In this document: one piece after another, positions 27,711 through 36,618 of the stretch
Numbering within the stretch: position 1 is the stretch's first letter
Layout of the letters: the number at the start of each line of letters is the position of its first letter
DNA from: Gemmatimonadota bacterium
GTDB taxonomy: Bacteria; Gemmatimonadota; Gemmatimonadetes; Gemmatimonadales; GWC2-71-9
Direction: 5' to 3'
DNA: 57,791 nucleotides
Assembly (NCBI GenBank): GCA_016209985.1
Contig: JACQVB010000126.1
Location: 1 to 57,791 of the forward strand
Notes under the pieces: model-generated
Told to the model about the DNA's origin: nothing
The model's database searches: none
What the model saw: the letters and a program-made list of their open reading frames with translations, nothing else
Translations under genes and position numbers: made by a program

Positions 27711-27739
27711 TTTGAACCGGGAACCGGAAAAGCGGGAAA

Positions 27740-28639
27740 TCATTCTTCGTTCGCTGCGCGCTTCCGCCGCTTCAGCTCATCATAGAGAGTTTTGCGGCTC
27801 ACGTGGAGCTCTCGGGCAGTGGCCGCCCTGTTGCCGCCGTTCTTCGCCAGAACTTGGTCCAGCCTCTCGCGCCAGTCGGCCTCCGGGCTGGCCGCCCCCA
27901 GCGGCAGCGGCAGCTCTTCGAAGATCACGAAGTGCTGAAGGACCTTCTCCAACTCGCGCACGTTGCCGGGCCAGTCGTACGAGTGCAACGCCTTCAGTTC
28001 GAGGGTTTCCAGGGACCGGACCGAGGCTCCCGACTCCCTGGTCAATCTTTCCAGCGGGTAGTCAATGAGCTCCGGAAGATCATCACGGTGGTCGCGGAGA
28101 GGGGGCATCCGCACCGGAAGGTCTCCTAATCGGTAGAGCAGGTCGCGCCGAAAGGTCCCCGCGAGCACCGCCTCCTTCAGATTCGCGTTCGTGGCGAACA
28201 CCAGCCGCACGTCGACCAGGCGGGGACGCTGTTCACCGATCCGGCGCACCTGCTTCCCTTCGATCAGGGTCAGCAGCGCTTCCTGCACGGTCGGCGAGGC
28301 GGTGGCGATCTCGTCTACAAACAGCGTCCCACCATGGGCCTGCTCGAACTTGCCCATGTAGTCGAACTCAGCCCCGGTAAACGCGCCCTTGCGGTAGCCG
28401 AGCAGCTCACCGATAGCCAGCGTATCGACCAGCAGGTTTACCGCGCAGGCCACGAAGGGACCGTGAGCACGCGGCGACATGACGTGCAGCACGCGGGCCG
28501 CCAGGCCCTTGCCGGTGCCGCTGGCTCCTTCGATGCGTACTGGCCAGGGGAATTGCGCGAGCCGGGCGAGCGCCGCGCGCACCTTGCGCATGACTGCGGA
28601 GGAACCAATGAGTGGAGTCCGGTCCAGGTATTCGACCAT
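27740..28639 (-). CDS. Sigma-54-dependent transcriptional activator (no sensor domain)
   Basis: 299 residues consisting almost only of an AAA+ central domain and a Fis-type HTH. Walker A is 'GASGTGKG', the sigma-54 loop is the canonical GAFTGA in 'YRKGAFTGAEF', Walker B is 'GGTLFVDEI', and the arginine finger region is 'FRRDLLYRLGDLPVRMPPLR'. The C-terminal HTH is 'GNRAATARELHVSRKTLYDELKRRKR'. It has no receiver, PAS or GAF domain, so activity is presumably set by a partner, by dosage or by binding the other activator. It is the last gene of the T2SS operon, 84 nt after the first activator. It should remodel sigma-54 RNA polymerase. Confidence 0.92.
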   Translation of the reverse strand: MVEYLDRTPLIGSSAVMRKVRAALARLAQFPWPVRIEGASGTGKGLAARVLHVMSPRAHGPFVACAVNLLVDTLAIGELLGYRKGAFTGAEFDYMGKFEQAHGGTLFVDEIATASPTVQEALLTLIEGKQVRRIGEQRPRLVDVRLVFATNANLKEAVLAGTFRRDLLYRLGDLPVRMPPLRDHRDDLPELIDYPLERLTRESGASVRSLETLELKALHSYDWPGNVRELEKVLQHFVIFEELPLPLGAASPEADWRERLDQVLAKNGGNRAATARELHVSRKTLYDELKRRKRAANEE

Positions 28640-28723
28640 CTATACGTCCATCTGCAAGTCCCTGGGCGCGATCTCAATTTATCCCCACCCCATGTTGGCG
28701 CTAGACCATTTTGGTGATCCTCG

Positions 28724-29674
28724 TCACGCTTGCCGGAGGACTGTGAAGATCTTACTAGCCGGGCGCCGGAGATCGAATTGTTTCAATCTTGTATAGAGCG
28801 TGGCGCGTGATACCCCTATAGCACGCGCGGCCGCCTTGACATTCCAGCGGTGGGTCTCGAGGAGCCCCTGTAGTCGTGCCCGGTCGCTGGCCGCGTTAAA
28901 TGAGTTGCCCAGCGCGGCGAGAACTTCCTCCGCCAGAATCACCGGCCCTTCAGCCAGCAGTGCGAGCCGCTCAACGACGAATCTGAGTTCCCTCACGTTG
29001 CCCGGCCAATGGTGACGACGCAGTATACCGAGCGCACCGTTAGCGAATTGTTTGGCCGGGAGTCCCTCGTGTTGGGCAGCGCGAAGAAAGTGGCTCGCCA
29101 GCAGCTCGATGTCGTTCGGTCGCGAGCGTAAGGGTGGAAGCTCGATCACGATCCCACCGATCCGGAATAGGAAGTCCGCGCGCAGCTTGCCGGAGGCAAG
29201 CAGCGGATCGAGCGGCTCCGATAGCGCACTCACCAATCGAAAGGCGGACGCTACCCGCTCCTTGCCGCCCACTCTCCGGAAATCGTGCTGCTCGATGGCC
29301 CGGAGCAGCTTTGCCTGGAGCGGGACGGGCATGCTGTTGATTTCATCGAGAAAGAGCGTTCCATCCCGTGCCGCCTCGAGCAGGCCCGCACGCGCGTGAT
29401 GCGCGCCAGTGAAGGATCCGCGCTCCCAGCCGAAGAGCTCTCCCTCGGCCAGGGTTTCCGGGACCGCCGCGCAGTTGATGTCGATGAATGGAGCGCCTGC
29501 ATGGTTCCCCAGCGAGTGCAGCGCCCTGGCGACCAACTCCTTTCCCGTACCCGTTTCTCCCACGATCATGACCGGCAACATCTCCCCAGCTACCCGCCGC
29601 ACGAGCCGGCACACAGCCTTCATGGATGCATGCTGACCCAGCATTCCCGGAAGGATCTCAACGCTTCGGTCCAT
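28724..29674 (-). CDS. Sigma-54-dependent transcriptional activator (second, GSFTGA variant)
   Basis: 316 residues from the ATG at 29674, which overlaps the gspD stop by 17 nt; the track's upstream extension is a shadow of gspD. Walker A is 'GETGTGKE'; the sigma-54 contact loop reads GSFTGA ('ERGSFTGAHH') instead of GAFTGA; Walker B is 'GTLFLDEI'; the second region of homology is 'LRADFLFRIGGIVIELPPLR'. The HTH is 'RWNVKAAARAIGVSRATLYTRLKQF'. There is no N-terminal sensor. The GSFTGA change is a known natural variant site, so activity is plausible. Its coupling to gspD and the operon's sigma-54 promoter suggest autoregulation. Confidence 0.92.
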   Translation of the reverse strand: MDRSVEILPGMLGQHASMKAVCRLVRRVAGEMLPVMIVGETGTGKELVARALHSLGNHAGAPFIDINCAAVPETLAEGELFGWERGSFTGAHHARAGLLEAARDGTLFLDEINSMPVPLQAKLLRAIEQHDFRRVGGKERVASAFRLVSALSEPLDPLLASGKLRADFLFRIGGIVIELPPLRSRPNDIELLASHFLRAAQHEGLPAKQFANGALGILRRHHWPGNVRELRFVVERLALLAEGPVILAEEVLAALGNSFNAASDRARLQGLLETHRWNVKAAARAIGVSRATLYTRLKQFDLRRPASKIFTVLRQA

Positions 29675-31187
29675 CAGGCACTCCCAGGTCGGTTCGCTTG
29701 ACGCCGGCGCGCTCCGCGTCGTCGAGTGCCTTGTCGGCTGCCATCTGGGCATTCGCGTCGTCTGTCAGAATTCGCGGCGTGATGAACAGGAAAAGTTCCG
29801 TCTCGGTGGTCCGCCGCTCTTGATGGCCGAAGAGGCCGCCGATGAACGGAAGCCACGAGAGAACCGGGATCCCGGACCGGATCACGTCCTTCTGTTGCTC
29901 TTTGAGCCCTCCCAGCACCACTGTCTGGCGGTCTCGTACCAGCAGCTCGGTCTCGGCCTCCCGCGTGGAAATGATGGGCGCGTCGAACTGCGTCTCGTTG
30001 GTGGCACTGTTCACCTCCTGACGGATCATCAGGGACACATATCCATCGCTATTGATGGTCGGTATGACCGTCAGCTTAGTGCCGACATCCTTGTACTGCA
30101 CCACCTGGTCTCGGGTGGGCGTTTCGGTGGGCAAACTGCGGCTGACCTGCACGAAGGGGCGCTGGCTGCCGACCAGAATCCGGGCTTCTCGATTGTTCGA
30201 CGCGAGCAGGACGGGTCGTGACACAATGCGCGCGTCGCCGCGCGAGACGGCCGCCCGGATGGTGGCATCGAGATCGAAGCTTCCGAGCTTCATGACCTCC
30301 AGCGCAAATTCGCCGAGTCCGCCACCCACAAGCGAGGGTTTTAGCGTGCCGTCTCCGTGATCGAACCCAAGCGCCCTGGCTGAGGCATCAGCACCGAGGG
30401 AGAATGCCCTCGCCTTTCGCACTTCGACGATCAGGACTTCGATCAGCGCCTGAAGTGGACGCAGGTCGAGCTGCTGGACGGCCGAATCGATGACGGCGAA
30501 ATCCGAGCGGCCAGAACGCACCAGCAAAGAGTTGGTCAACTCGTCGGGAACGATCACGACTGCCCCACGCAATTGGGCGACACGAGTTCCTTCGGGAGGT
30601 TGAGGCGCCGGCTGGCCGGGACCGGCAGCAGGCGGAATAGCGCCGCGCCGCAACTCGTCGGTGAGCGTGCCGGACGAGAAGCCGGTGGTCGCTCCTCCCG
30701 CGGAGATTCCAAAAAGCGCCCCGATGGTGGAGGCCACGTTCGCAGCCTTCGCGTGCTTGAGCTTGATGACCGATAATTCGATCGGTTCGCCCTGGATGTT
30801 GGTAGCGGCCACGGGTAGCGGCGGCGGCGGGCCGGTCGCTGTCTTGGATTGAACGCGATAGAAGGCCGAGTCCGCGCGCAGCTCCAAGCCGTTGGATTCG
30901 ACCAGGCCACGTATCAGGTCGAGCAGACCCGCACGAGAAACCGGCCGCGGGGTTTCCACCGTCACCTGCACCGGCTGGGTGATGCCGATGAAGAGCGGAC
31001 GGTCGAGGTAGCGGCCCAATGCCTGGAGCACCGATCTCAAGTCGGTATCCACGAATCGAAAGGAGATCGAGTCATTGAACTGGCGAATCTGCAAACTGTC
31101 CTGGGCGCTGGCGGGCGTGACGCCAGTGAGCGCGACGAGCGCGGTGCAGCAGACCCAGATTCTCAGGCAGCCGAGCACCCGGATCAC
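29658..31187 (-). CDS. gspD: Type II secretion system secretin (GspD)
   Basis: 509 residues: signal peptide (MIRVLGCLRIWVCCTALVALTGVTPASAQ), an N0-type start ('SFRFVDTDLRSVLQALGRYLDRPLF') and N-domain segments ('LKHAKAANVASTIGALFG', 'VVIVPDELTNSLLVRSGRSDFAVIDSAVQQLDLRPLQALIEVLIVEV'). The C-terminal secretin barrel contains 'RIVSRPVLLASNNREARILVGSQRPFVQ', 'TKLTVIPTINSDGYVSLMIRQEVN' and 'RDRQTVVLGGLKEQQKDVIRSGIPVLSWLPFIGGLFG'. It makes the outer-membrane pore. It starts with GTG in a GTGA overlap with gspC. No pilotin (GspS) is in the window. Confidence 0.94.
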   Translation of the reverse strand: MIRVLGCLRIWVCCTALVALTGVTPASAQDSLQIRQFNDSISFRFVDTDLRSVLQALGRYLDRPLFIGITQPVQVTVETPRPVSRAGLLDLIRGLVESNGLELRADSAFYRVQSKTATGPPPPLPVAATNIQGEPIELSVIKLKHAKAANVASTIGALFGISAGGATTGFSSGTLTDELRRGAIPPAAGPGQPAPQPPEGTRVAQLRGAVVIVPDELTNSLLVRSGRSDFAVIDSAVQQLDLRPLQALIEVLIVEVRKARAFSLGADASARALGFDHGDGTLKPSLVGGGLGEFALEVMKLGSFDLDATIRAAVSRGDARIVSRPVLLASNNREARILVGSQRPFVQVSRSLPTETPTRDQVVQYKDVGTKLTVIPTINSDGYVSLMIRQEVNSATNETQFDAPIISTREAETELLVRDRQTVVLGGLKEQQKDVIRSGIPVLSWLPFIGGLFGHQERRTTETELFLFITPRILTDDANAQMAADKALDDAERAGVKRTDLGVPDGPKR

Positions 31188-31663
31188 GGCGGACCTTCCT
31201 TGAGTCGCAACACCAGGGTGTCGGCCGGAGAGCCGAGTACCGCGCTGTCGGCACTGACGACCAGGAGGCGATAGACCCCGACCGGCTCTTCGATGCTCAC
31301 CACACTCGTGCCGGCGACGCCGGGAACCCCCTTGAGCACCGCACTTGGCCGGGGCCCGAGCACCACCCCGACCAACTGGGGTGAGACTGTGGTGGCGGCG
31401 CTGGTCACCAAAGGCTTGGACGGATCAAAAGCGATCGATGGCGGCCGGCGCGAGGCACGGAAGAGATTCCGATTGAGGACGAAAGGATCGAACCTCGAAT
31501 CGGGTGGCCTGGTCCGCTCGCGTCGCGCGGTCTCGGCGGCGGGCGATGACGCCGGCGGAGTCGCCTCGAGATCCACAATCGACGCCCAACTCGCCGCCGC
31601 GAGTCCCGAAGCCAGGAAGATCGTCGCGCCGACAACGGTCCAGGTCGCCAATCCGTTTACCAT
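31184..31663 (-). CDS. GspC-like inner-membrane T2SS component
   Basis: 159 residues: an N-terminal membrane helix ('WTVVGATIFLASGLAAASWASIV'), a Pro-rich linker, and a homology-region-like domain ('FDPFVLNRNLFRASRRPP', 'TVSPQLVGVVLGPRPSAVLKGVPGVAGTSVVSIEEPVGVYRLLVVSADSAVL'). This layout matches GspC HR domains, which couple the secretin to the inner-membrane platform. It has no PDZ domain, so it is a short version. It overlaps gspM by 7 nt and gspD by 4 nt. Confidence 0.8.
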   Translation of the reverse strand: MVNGLATWTVVGATIFLASGLAAASWASIVDLEATPPASSPAAETARRERTRPPDSRFDPFVLNRNLFRASRRPPSIAFDPSKPLVTSAATTVSPQLVGVVLGPRPSAVLKGVPGVAGTSVVSIEEPVGVYRLLVVSADSAVLGSPADTLVLRLKEGPP

Positions 31664-32205
31664 TCGATCAACCAGCCTACTACCTGAAGGTCAAAATGCA
31701 GTCGCTGGGGTGAGGACGTGGCATCGTTGGGATTGGTCACTGACAACCGTCGCACGGAAAGCAGTTGTCTTCCGGCTTCGATCTTCCGCAACAAGCCCGA
31801 GACACCGGCAAGGTCGCCCTCTCCCTGCAGCGAGATCCCCACACGACGGAAGATTCCCGCGGTACTGTCCGGGAGTTGATCCAGCCGGGTCATGCTGAGC
31901 TTGTGATCTTGCGCCCACATCGTCAGCAGCGACGAAAGCGCGGCGTTCCCCACGGTTGCCGAGTTTGCCTGCAGGAGTCGCGGGGCGAGAGCGATCAGCG
32001 AGTCAGTGCGGGCACGCAGGACGACCTCCAGACCCGCTCGCCGTGAAACGATCTGCTGGGAACGAGCGGCGAGGTGCACCACCTGTGCGGCTTCTTCTCT
32101 GGCAGTGCCGCCCATCCTCCATACCGCCGGCACGGCGCGCCAGCCGATGGCTCCCAGGATAATCGCGCCTCCGACTACGATCGCGCGACGATCGCGGTCT
32201 ATCAC
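31657..32205 (-). CDS. GspM-like inner-membrane T2SS component
   Basis: 182 residues from a GTG at 32205 that overlaps the gspL-like stop (GTGA); the track's longer N-terminus is a shadow. One membrane helix ('AIVVGGAIILGAIGWRAVPAVW'), a coiled coil, and a ferredoxin-like C-domain ('LTMWAQDHKLSMTRLDQLPDSTAGIFRRVGISLQGEGDLAGVSGLLRKIEAGRQLLSVRRLSVT') fit GspM/PilO. It anchors the assembly platform with GspL and GspE. Confidence 0.82.
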   Translation of the reverse strand: MIDRDRRAIVVGGAIILGAIGWRAVPAVWRMGGTAREEAAQVVHLAARSQQIVSRRAGLEVVLRARTDSLIALAPRLLQANSATVGNAALSSLLTMWAQDHKLSMTRLDQLPDSTAGIFRRVGISLQGEGDLAGVSGLLRKIEAGRQLLSVRRLSVTNPNDATSSPQRLHFDLQVVGWLIEW

Positions 32206-33353
32206 TGGGAGGTCTCTGGGTTCCAGGTGAACTTTGCCGCGAAACGCTCCCAGGAGACGCCATCTCGCAGTTCCAGCGTGACCGGGCCGTTGACGTTCAC
32301 GTCCTCGATGCCATCGGTCGTTGCCAATTTCGCGATGGCAGCCCCGGCACGTATTCCATAGCCGGCAATGTCTACGAACCGGTCGGCGCAACTGATGGAG
32401 ACGAGGTACACCGAATCAGGAAGGGCGCGTGACAGCGTTGCCAGAAGCTCGAGATCACGGGAACGGCCGGCGTCGATATCGGCCACCGTCCCAAAGGCCG
32501 CATCGAATTTCCCCATCTCCTGCTCGGCGGCGAGAATCTCATTGACTTCGGGCTGCAGCCGCTGGATCACGGCGCGGGCGCGGGTGGACTCCACGTGGAG
32601 TCGGGAGCCGTAGATCAGGCCGGCCGCGATCCAGGCGACGATCCCTGCGGCGATGACGGCAATGGTGAAGCGCCGCTGGTACCGAGTCCGCGCCGACTGC
32701 AGTGCCGTCGGGACGAACGCGATCGCTGGACGCGTGCGTGCGGCGGCGTAGGCCCCAACCCATTCGGGTGCTCGATCGCCGAGCGCCTGGAGGGCGGGAA
32801 TAGACGCGGGCCGAAGGGCTTCCTCGGACCGCGGCCGCCGCCGGATGGTCTGCAGCGCGCCCCTTCGCACCTCGATCTCCTCGGCCAGTTGTCCAGCGAG
32901 TCGCTCATGCGTTCCATCCGGAAGGACCTGCGCGACGCAGCATACAACTGGCGAGAACCACTCGGCTTCCATGCCGGCGTGCTCCATGCCATCAACGATC
33001 TCTTCCAGCAGTCCCGATTCCACGGCGGCAACCAGCGCTGTTGACCGATCACTCCATCGCGCGGCCGTCACCAGAGCGGTCGGGCCCTTGAGGAACCAGC
33101 GGTGGGGCTGAAGGCTGACTGCTCGTTGCAGACGAGACCCGGAGAGCCGAGGAAAGCCATGGAGGATCTTGACCTGGCAGCTATCGGTCTCGAGCGCGAC
33201 CCGAACGCACCTCGTGCCACGCGGCCGCTCCGACGCAAGCTCCGACAGGGCGATCCCCGGCCCGCTCTCAGTTGTGATGGCACGCTCGGCCGCCCACACC
33301 ACCCGTCCCCGCTTGAGAGCGATGGCCCGTATGGCGCGCCGCGAGATGACCAC
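32202..33353 (-). CDS. GspL-like inner-membrane T2SS component
   Basis: About 383 residues. The start is taken as the GTG at 33353 (MVISRRAIRAIALKRGRVVW...). A CTG at 33368 overlaps the gspK stop and has a strong AAGGGAG with 5-nt spacing, but CTG is a rare start. An actin-like cytoplasmic part ('VALETDSCQVKILHGFPRL', 'VLPDGTHERLAGQLAEEIEVRRGAL') precedes a membrane helix ('FTIAVIAAGIVAWIAAGLIYG') and a periplasmic domain ('LLATLSRALPDSVYLVSISCADRFVDIAGYGIRAGAAIAKLATTDGIEDV'), as in GspL or a fused PilM/PilN. It recruits the GspE ATPase to the membrane. Confidence 0.8.
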   Translation of the reverse strand: MVISRRAIRAIALKRGRVVWAAERAITTESGPGIALSELASERPRGTRCVRVALETDSCQVKILHGFPRLSGSRLQRAVSLQPHRWFLKGPTALVTAARWSDRSTALVAAVESGLLEEIVDGMEHAGMEAEWFSPVVCCVAQVLPDGTHERLAGQLAEEIEVRRGALQTIRRRPRSEEALRPASIPALQALGDRAPEWVGAYAAARTRPAIAFVPTALQSARTRYQRRFTIAVIAAGIVAWIAAGLIYGSRLHVESTRARAVIQRLQPEVNEILAAEQEMGKFDAAFGTVADIDAGRSRDLELLATLSRALPDSVYLVSISCADRFVDIAGYGIRAGAAIAKLATTDGIEDVNVNGPVTLELRDGVSWERFAAKFTWNPETSQ

Positions 33354-33364
33354 CGCGAGCCGGG

Positions 33365-33790
33365 TCAGAAGATCTCCCTTCCCACTACCGCGACACGGTA
33401 TCCGCCACGAACCCATCGCTCGGCCATCGCGGGCAAACGACGCCCAGCGACCATCCCAATGCCGATGACCCGCAGGGGACCGGGGCCGGAATCCGAGGGG
33501 ATCTCTATGGCGCAAGCGATGCCTGGGGACAGAGTGACCGTCCCGATCCGGGTTGGCAGTCTCTCTGGATCCGACCACGAGGCGGTGTCACCATCCCGTA
33601 CCCAGCGCTCCGCCCGCGCCCGGGCAAGATTGAGACATCCCTCCGCCACCCAGCGAGCCACCGCGATACTCGTGCGATAGCGTGATGTGAGCTGAACATT
33701 GCTCGCGAATCGAAACGCCAGTGCCGACGCCGCCCCAACGGCGACGAGCACCCAAAGAACGATGAGCAGAGTTATGCCGCGTGACGTCAT
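33365..33790 (-). CDS. GspK-like minor pseudopilin (short)
   Basis: 141 residues from the ATG at 33790, which overlaps the gspJ stop (ATGA); the 273-residue track ORF is longer only because of shadow sequence. The N-terminus 'RGITLLIVLWVLVAVGAASALAFRFASNVQLTSRYR' has the GspK-type 'VLWVL' helix without the Glu at position 5, as expected for GspK. The globular domain is much shorter than in canonical GspK (about 330), so this is a reduced form, and no calcium-site loop is visible. It should cap the pseudopilus tip with GspI and GspJ. Confidence 0.78.
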   Translation of the reverse strand: MTSRGITLLIVLWVLVAVGAASALAFRFASNVQLTSRYRTSIAVARWVAEGCLNLARARAERWVRDGDTASWSDPERLPTRIGTVTLSPGIACAIEIPSDSGPGPLRVIGIGMVAGRRLPAMAERWVRGGYRVAVVGREIF

Positions 33791-34374
33791 CCGCGAGTCC
33801 CGATGCGAAGTAGCAGGGTATCGGTCCCGGATTGCCGGCTGATCCGCAGCCGCGCCGCCACCGGTCCGCTCACCGGCGAGACCCACTCGGATACCCATTT
33901 CGAGTTGGATCCGTATTCGATGAGATGGTCGGCCGAGAAGGTTGTGACCGAATCCGCCAAGTCCAACGTTGCGCTCTGCCCCCTGTCCCCTGTCTCGGGG
34001 TCGAGGCGAGCTCGCAATTGGCCCTGGGGAGAAAGGCTGATGGTCACGAGGCGATACTCCGGCACGCTGTCCACGCGGGCAAGCGTGGTGAACTGAATCC
34101 GTGCGCCGGGACTCCCGCGAAGACCGGCAAACCCACGTTGAGGGGTGGACGAGAACTCTGCACTCCCGAACGCTCGAAGCAGCCAATCGCGCCGGTTGAA
34201 CCGGCGGTCGGTCTCCCTGCTGGCGGTCATTGTTCGATCGGCTCCGTCGGTGACCGATGCCAGGATCTCCCTCGCGAGCAGGATGACGATCCCGCTCACC
34301 GCGAGTGAAACCATCAGCTCCACCAGCGTGAAGCCGCCTCGCCGGCGTGCAGACCGCGGGTGCCTACTGGTCAT
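33787..34374 (-). CDS. GspJ-like minor pseudopilin
   Basis: 195 residues with the class III signal 'RRRGGFTLVELMVSLAVSGIVILLAREIL' (cleavage after G, then methyl-Phe and Glu5). The C-terminal body of mixed strands is followed by 'RLRISRQSGTDTLLLRIGTRG'. Its position between gspI and gspK, and its length, match GspJ. It overlaps gspI by 11 nt and gspK by 4 nt. Confidence 0.85.
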   Translation of the reverse strand: MTSRHPRSARRRGGFTLVELMVSLAVSGIVILLAREILASVTDGADRTMTASRETDRRFNRRDWLLRAFGSAEFSSTPQRGFAGLRGSPGARIQFTTLARVDSVPEYRLVTISLSPQGQLRARLDPETGDRGQSATLDLADSVTTFSADHLIEYGSNSKWVSEWVSPVSGPVAARLRISRQSGTDTLLLRIGTRG

Positions 34375-34720
34375 CAGAGGGCCCTGGGCGATAGATCACC
34401 GTCACCAGATCCGGAGCAGACCAGCCGATCCCAACCCCGACGCGATAGAGACTCCAGTCGAGTCGCTCCACTGTCAGGGCGTATTCACCGACTATCACTC
34501 TGCCAATTCGCTGTTCGAGATCCTGACGATCGAGCAGTGCGTACGCGGTCAAGAGGCGATCTTCCTGGGCGAGCTGCTCCTCTACCTCTCTGGTGCGGCT
34601 CGCACTCCGGGCGGCTTGCGCCGTGAGGTCCACGAAGCCGAGACCGGCGACGGCAACGATGGTGAGCGCGACCAGTGCCTCGATCAGCGCGAATCCCTGC
34701 CGGCTCACATTAGCGCGCAT
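34364..34720 (-). CDS. GspI-like minor pseudopilin
   Basis: 118 residues with a prepilin leader and helix ('RQGFALIEALVALTIVAVAGLGFVDLTAQAARS'), the Ala3-Leu-Ile-Glu pattern typical for GspI, and a short globular part ('EYALTVERLDWSLYRVGVGIGWSAP'). The expected size for GspI is about 120. It is translationally coupled on both sides. Confidence 0.85.
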   Translation of the reverse strand: MRANVSRQGFALIEALVALTIVAVAGLGFVDLTAQAARSASRTREVEEQLAQEDRLLTAYALLDRQDLEQRIGRVIVGEYALTVERLDWSLYRVGVGIGWSAPDLVTVIYRPGPSDDQ

Positions 34721-35021
34721 GGATCAGGTCTCCGGTCCAGGGATCGATCCGCAGCGTATCCCGTCCTTCGGCTAGAAGCACTGGGATCGCAGACCCGTCA
34801 GGGAAAAACACCATGCGAGTGGTTGAGTCGCGTACCAGCGCGACTGTACGACCGGTGCGAACCGCGGAGTCGCGCGCGGCTTCGGCTGGTGCGAGGAATG
34901 ATGATTCCGGCTCTGGGCGCGACGGCACGACCGCGGCGGCAACGAGGCCGAGGCAGACGCCGAGGATGGCGAGTGAGACGATCAGCTCGAGCAAGGTGAA
35001 CCCACCGGCCGCGTGGTTCAT
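34710..35021 (-). CDS. GspH-like minor pseudopilin
   Basis: 103 residues from the ATG at 35021, which overlaps the gspF stop (ATGA). The prepilin motif 'GGFTLLELIVSLAILGVCLGLVAAAVV' is followed by a small domain ('SAVRTGRTVALVRDSTTRMVFFPDGSAIPVLL'). It is shorter than classical GspH (about 170) but in the H position of the operon. The 278-residue track ORF start is a shadow of gspF. Confidence 0.8.
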   Translation of the reverse strand: MNHAAGGFTLLELIVSLAILGVCLGLVAAAVVPSRPEPESSFLAPAEAARDSAVRTGRTVALVRDSTTRMVFFPDGSAIPVLLAEGRDTLRIDPWTGDLIHAR

Positions 35022-36175
35022 CCGACGCGCAGTCCGTATACGGCTTGCAACATGGCAGCGGCGACCAGCGCGATCACCGCACCGAAGAGCACTATCAGCG
35101 AGGGCTCGAGCAGCCTGACCGCAGAATTGAGCGTCCGGGCCGCGTACTCCTCGGCGAGCGCCGCGGCTCGGTCGAGAAAGTCGGGAACCCGCCCGGAGTC
35201 TTCTCCGATGCGCAGGAGCTGGATCGCTTGGGCGGACAGCGCCTGGAACGAGGCCAAGGCCTGGCTCAGCGACTCGCCCCGACGGATCGCCTCGGTTGCC
35301 TTGAGAATCCGGCCGCGGATCACCAGGTCTCCCGAGGCTTCGGCCGCCGCTGCCAGTGCAATGAGGGCAGGAGTACCTCGCCCCAGCAACGCGGCGAGGG
35401 TTCGGGACACTCGGCTGGTCGCGAGGGCCAGTCGTAGATCGCCAACGACTGGAATGGCCAGCAGAGTACGATGCCCTGATTCTGATCGGAGCCACTGGGC
35501 ACCGGCGACCGCCATTGCGAAGGCCCCAACCAGAACCAGCAACCAACCCTTGTTAAGGAAAGCGCCGAGACCGAGGAGCAACCGCGTGCTGGCCGGGAGC
35601 GTCACGGCCGACCCACCGAGGAGGCGGACGAAGCGAGGCAAAACTCCGATCAGCAGCGTGGCGATGGCCACGCTACCCACGAAGAGCAGGATACAGGGGT
35701 ACGCCAGCGCCGAACGCAGCTTCGCTGTGAGGTCCGCTTCTCGCTCGAGGTGCACCGCCGCGCGTTCTAACGCTTCGCTAAGCCCAGCGGCCTCTCCCGA
35801 TCGCACCAGTCCCACCACGACGCCGGGCACGCCTGGGTGAGCGGCGAGCCCATCGCCAAATCGCTCGCCCTCTCGAATGCGGCGCAGCAGATCATCTACC
35901 AGGGAATCGATTGCACCGCTGCCTCGGCTGGCACGCAGCGCTTCATCGAGGGTGATACCTGCGGAAAGCAGCGTGGCAAGCCCGCGCAAGAGAATAGCCA
36001 TGTCGCGCAGCGGCCATCGCCGCCGGGTCGCGTTGGTCGATGCTGGCGTGATGACCACGGGCGTGAGCTTCCGGCGTGCCAGGGAGTCGAGTGCCGATGT
36101 CGCGTCGGCGGCAGTCAGGACTCCGTATACCAACTCGCCATCGGCACGTGCCGCTTCGAAGCGAAAAGTTTTCAC
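35018..36175 (-). CDS. gspF: Type II secretion inner-membrane platform protein GspF
   Basis: About 385 residues. The start is taken as the GTG at 36175 (MKTFRFEAARADGELVYGVLTAAD...), which overlaps the gspG stop as GTGA in the same style as other junctions here; an ATG at 36190 would add five residues. Two T2SSF domains are visible: 'LLRGLATLLSAGITLDEALRAS...VVVGLVRSGEAAGLSEALERAAVHL' and 'RTLAALLGRGTPALIALAAAAEASGDLVIRGRI...IQLLRIGEDSGRVPDFLDRAAAL'. Three hydrophobic stretches, including 'LLEPSLIVLFGAVIALVAAAMLQAVY', complete the family form. Confidence 0.93.
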   Translation of the reverse strand: MKTFRFEAARADGELVYGVLTAADATSALDSLARRKLTPVVITPASTNATRRRWPLRDMAILLRGLATLLSAGITLDEALRASRGSGAIDSLVDDLLRRIREGERFGDGLAAHPGVPGVVVGLVRSGEAAGLSEALERAAVHLEREADLTAKLRSALAYPCILLFVGSVAIATLLIGVLPRFVRLLGGSAVTLPASTRLLLGLGAFLNKGWLLVLVGAFAMAVAGAQWLRSESGHRTLLAIPVVGDLRLALATSRVSRTLAALLGRGTPALIALAAAAEASGDLVIRGRILKATEAIRRGESLSQALASFQALSAQAIQLLRIGEDSGRVPDFLDRAAALAEEYAARTLNSAVRLLEPSLIVLFGAVIALVAAAMLQAVYGLRVG

Positions 36176-36618
36176 TTGGGGTTGCCCCATGAGGTGATAT
36201 CGCCGTCCTCGCCTTCGCCGCCCGGCTCGCCGTCGCGGCCGAGGGAGAGGAGATCGTAGCCGGCGGGATTCGCGGTCCCGGGCGACCGGTACAGATACGG
36301 CCGGTTCCAGGGGTCGTTGGGGATCTCTTTTCGGGTGTAGGGCCCCCGCCATCTGGGCGGCAGGGGCGGTGTTTGTGGCGCCTGCCAGAGCGCTGCAAGC
36401 CCCTGCACCGCGGTTGGGTACATTGCGTTGTCCAGCCGGTAGGAATCCAGCGCCAGGCCGAGGGACTCGATTTGGGAGCGCGCCGCCTGGAGCTTCGCGT
36501 CGGAGACGTGCTGGAAGACCTGAGGAGCGACGACTCCTGCGAGCACACTGATCACTACGATCACTACCATAAGCTCGATCAACGTGAACCCGCGGCGCGA
36601 GTCAATCGGTCGTGACAC
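36172..36618 (-). CDS. gspG: Major pseudopilin GspG
   Basis: 148 residues from the GTG at 36618 (MSRPIDSRRGFTLIELMVV...), preceded by GGAGG with 6-nt spacing. It shows the class III leader, 'GFTLIELMVVIVVISVLAGVVAPQVF', and the GspG body 'ALDSYRLDNAMYPTAVQGLAALWQAP', 'RWRGPYTRKEIPNDPWNRPYLYRSPG' and 'YDLLSLGRDGEPGGEGEDGDITSW', whose last segment carries the calcium-binding loop typical of GspG. It overlaps gspE by 17 nt. Confidence 0.95.
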   Translation of the reverse strand: MSRPIDSRRGFTLIELMVVIVVISVLAGVVAPQVFQHVSDAKLQAARSQIESLGLALDSYRLDNAMYPTAVQGLAALWQAPQTPPLPPRWRGPYTRKEIPNDPWNRPYLYRSPGTANPAGYDLLSLGRDGEPGGEGEDGDITSWGNPK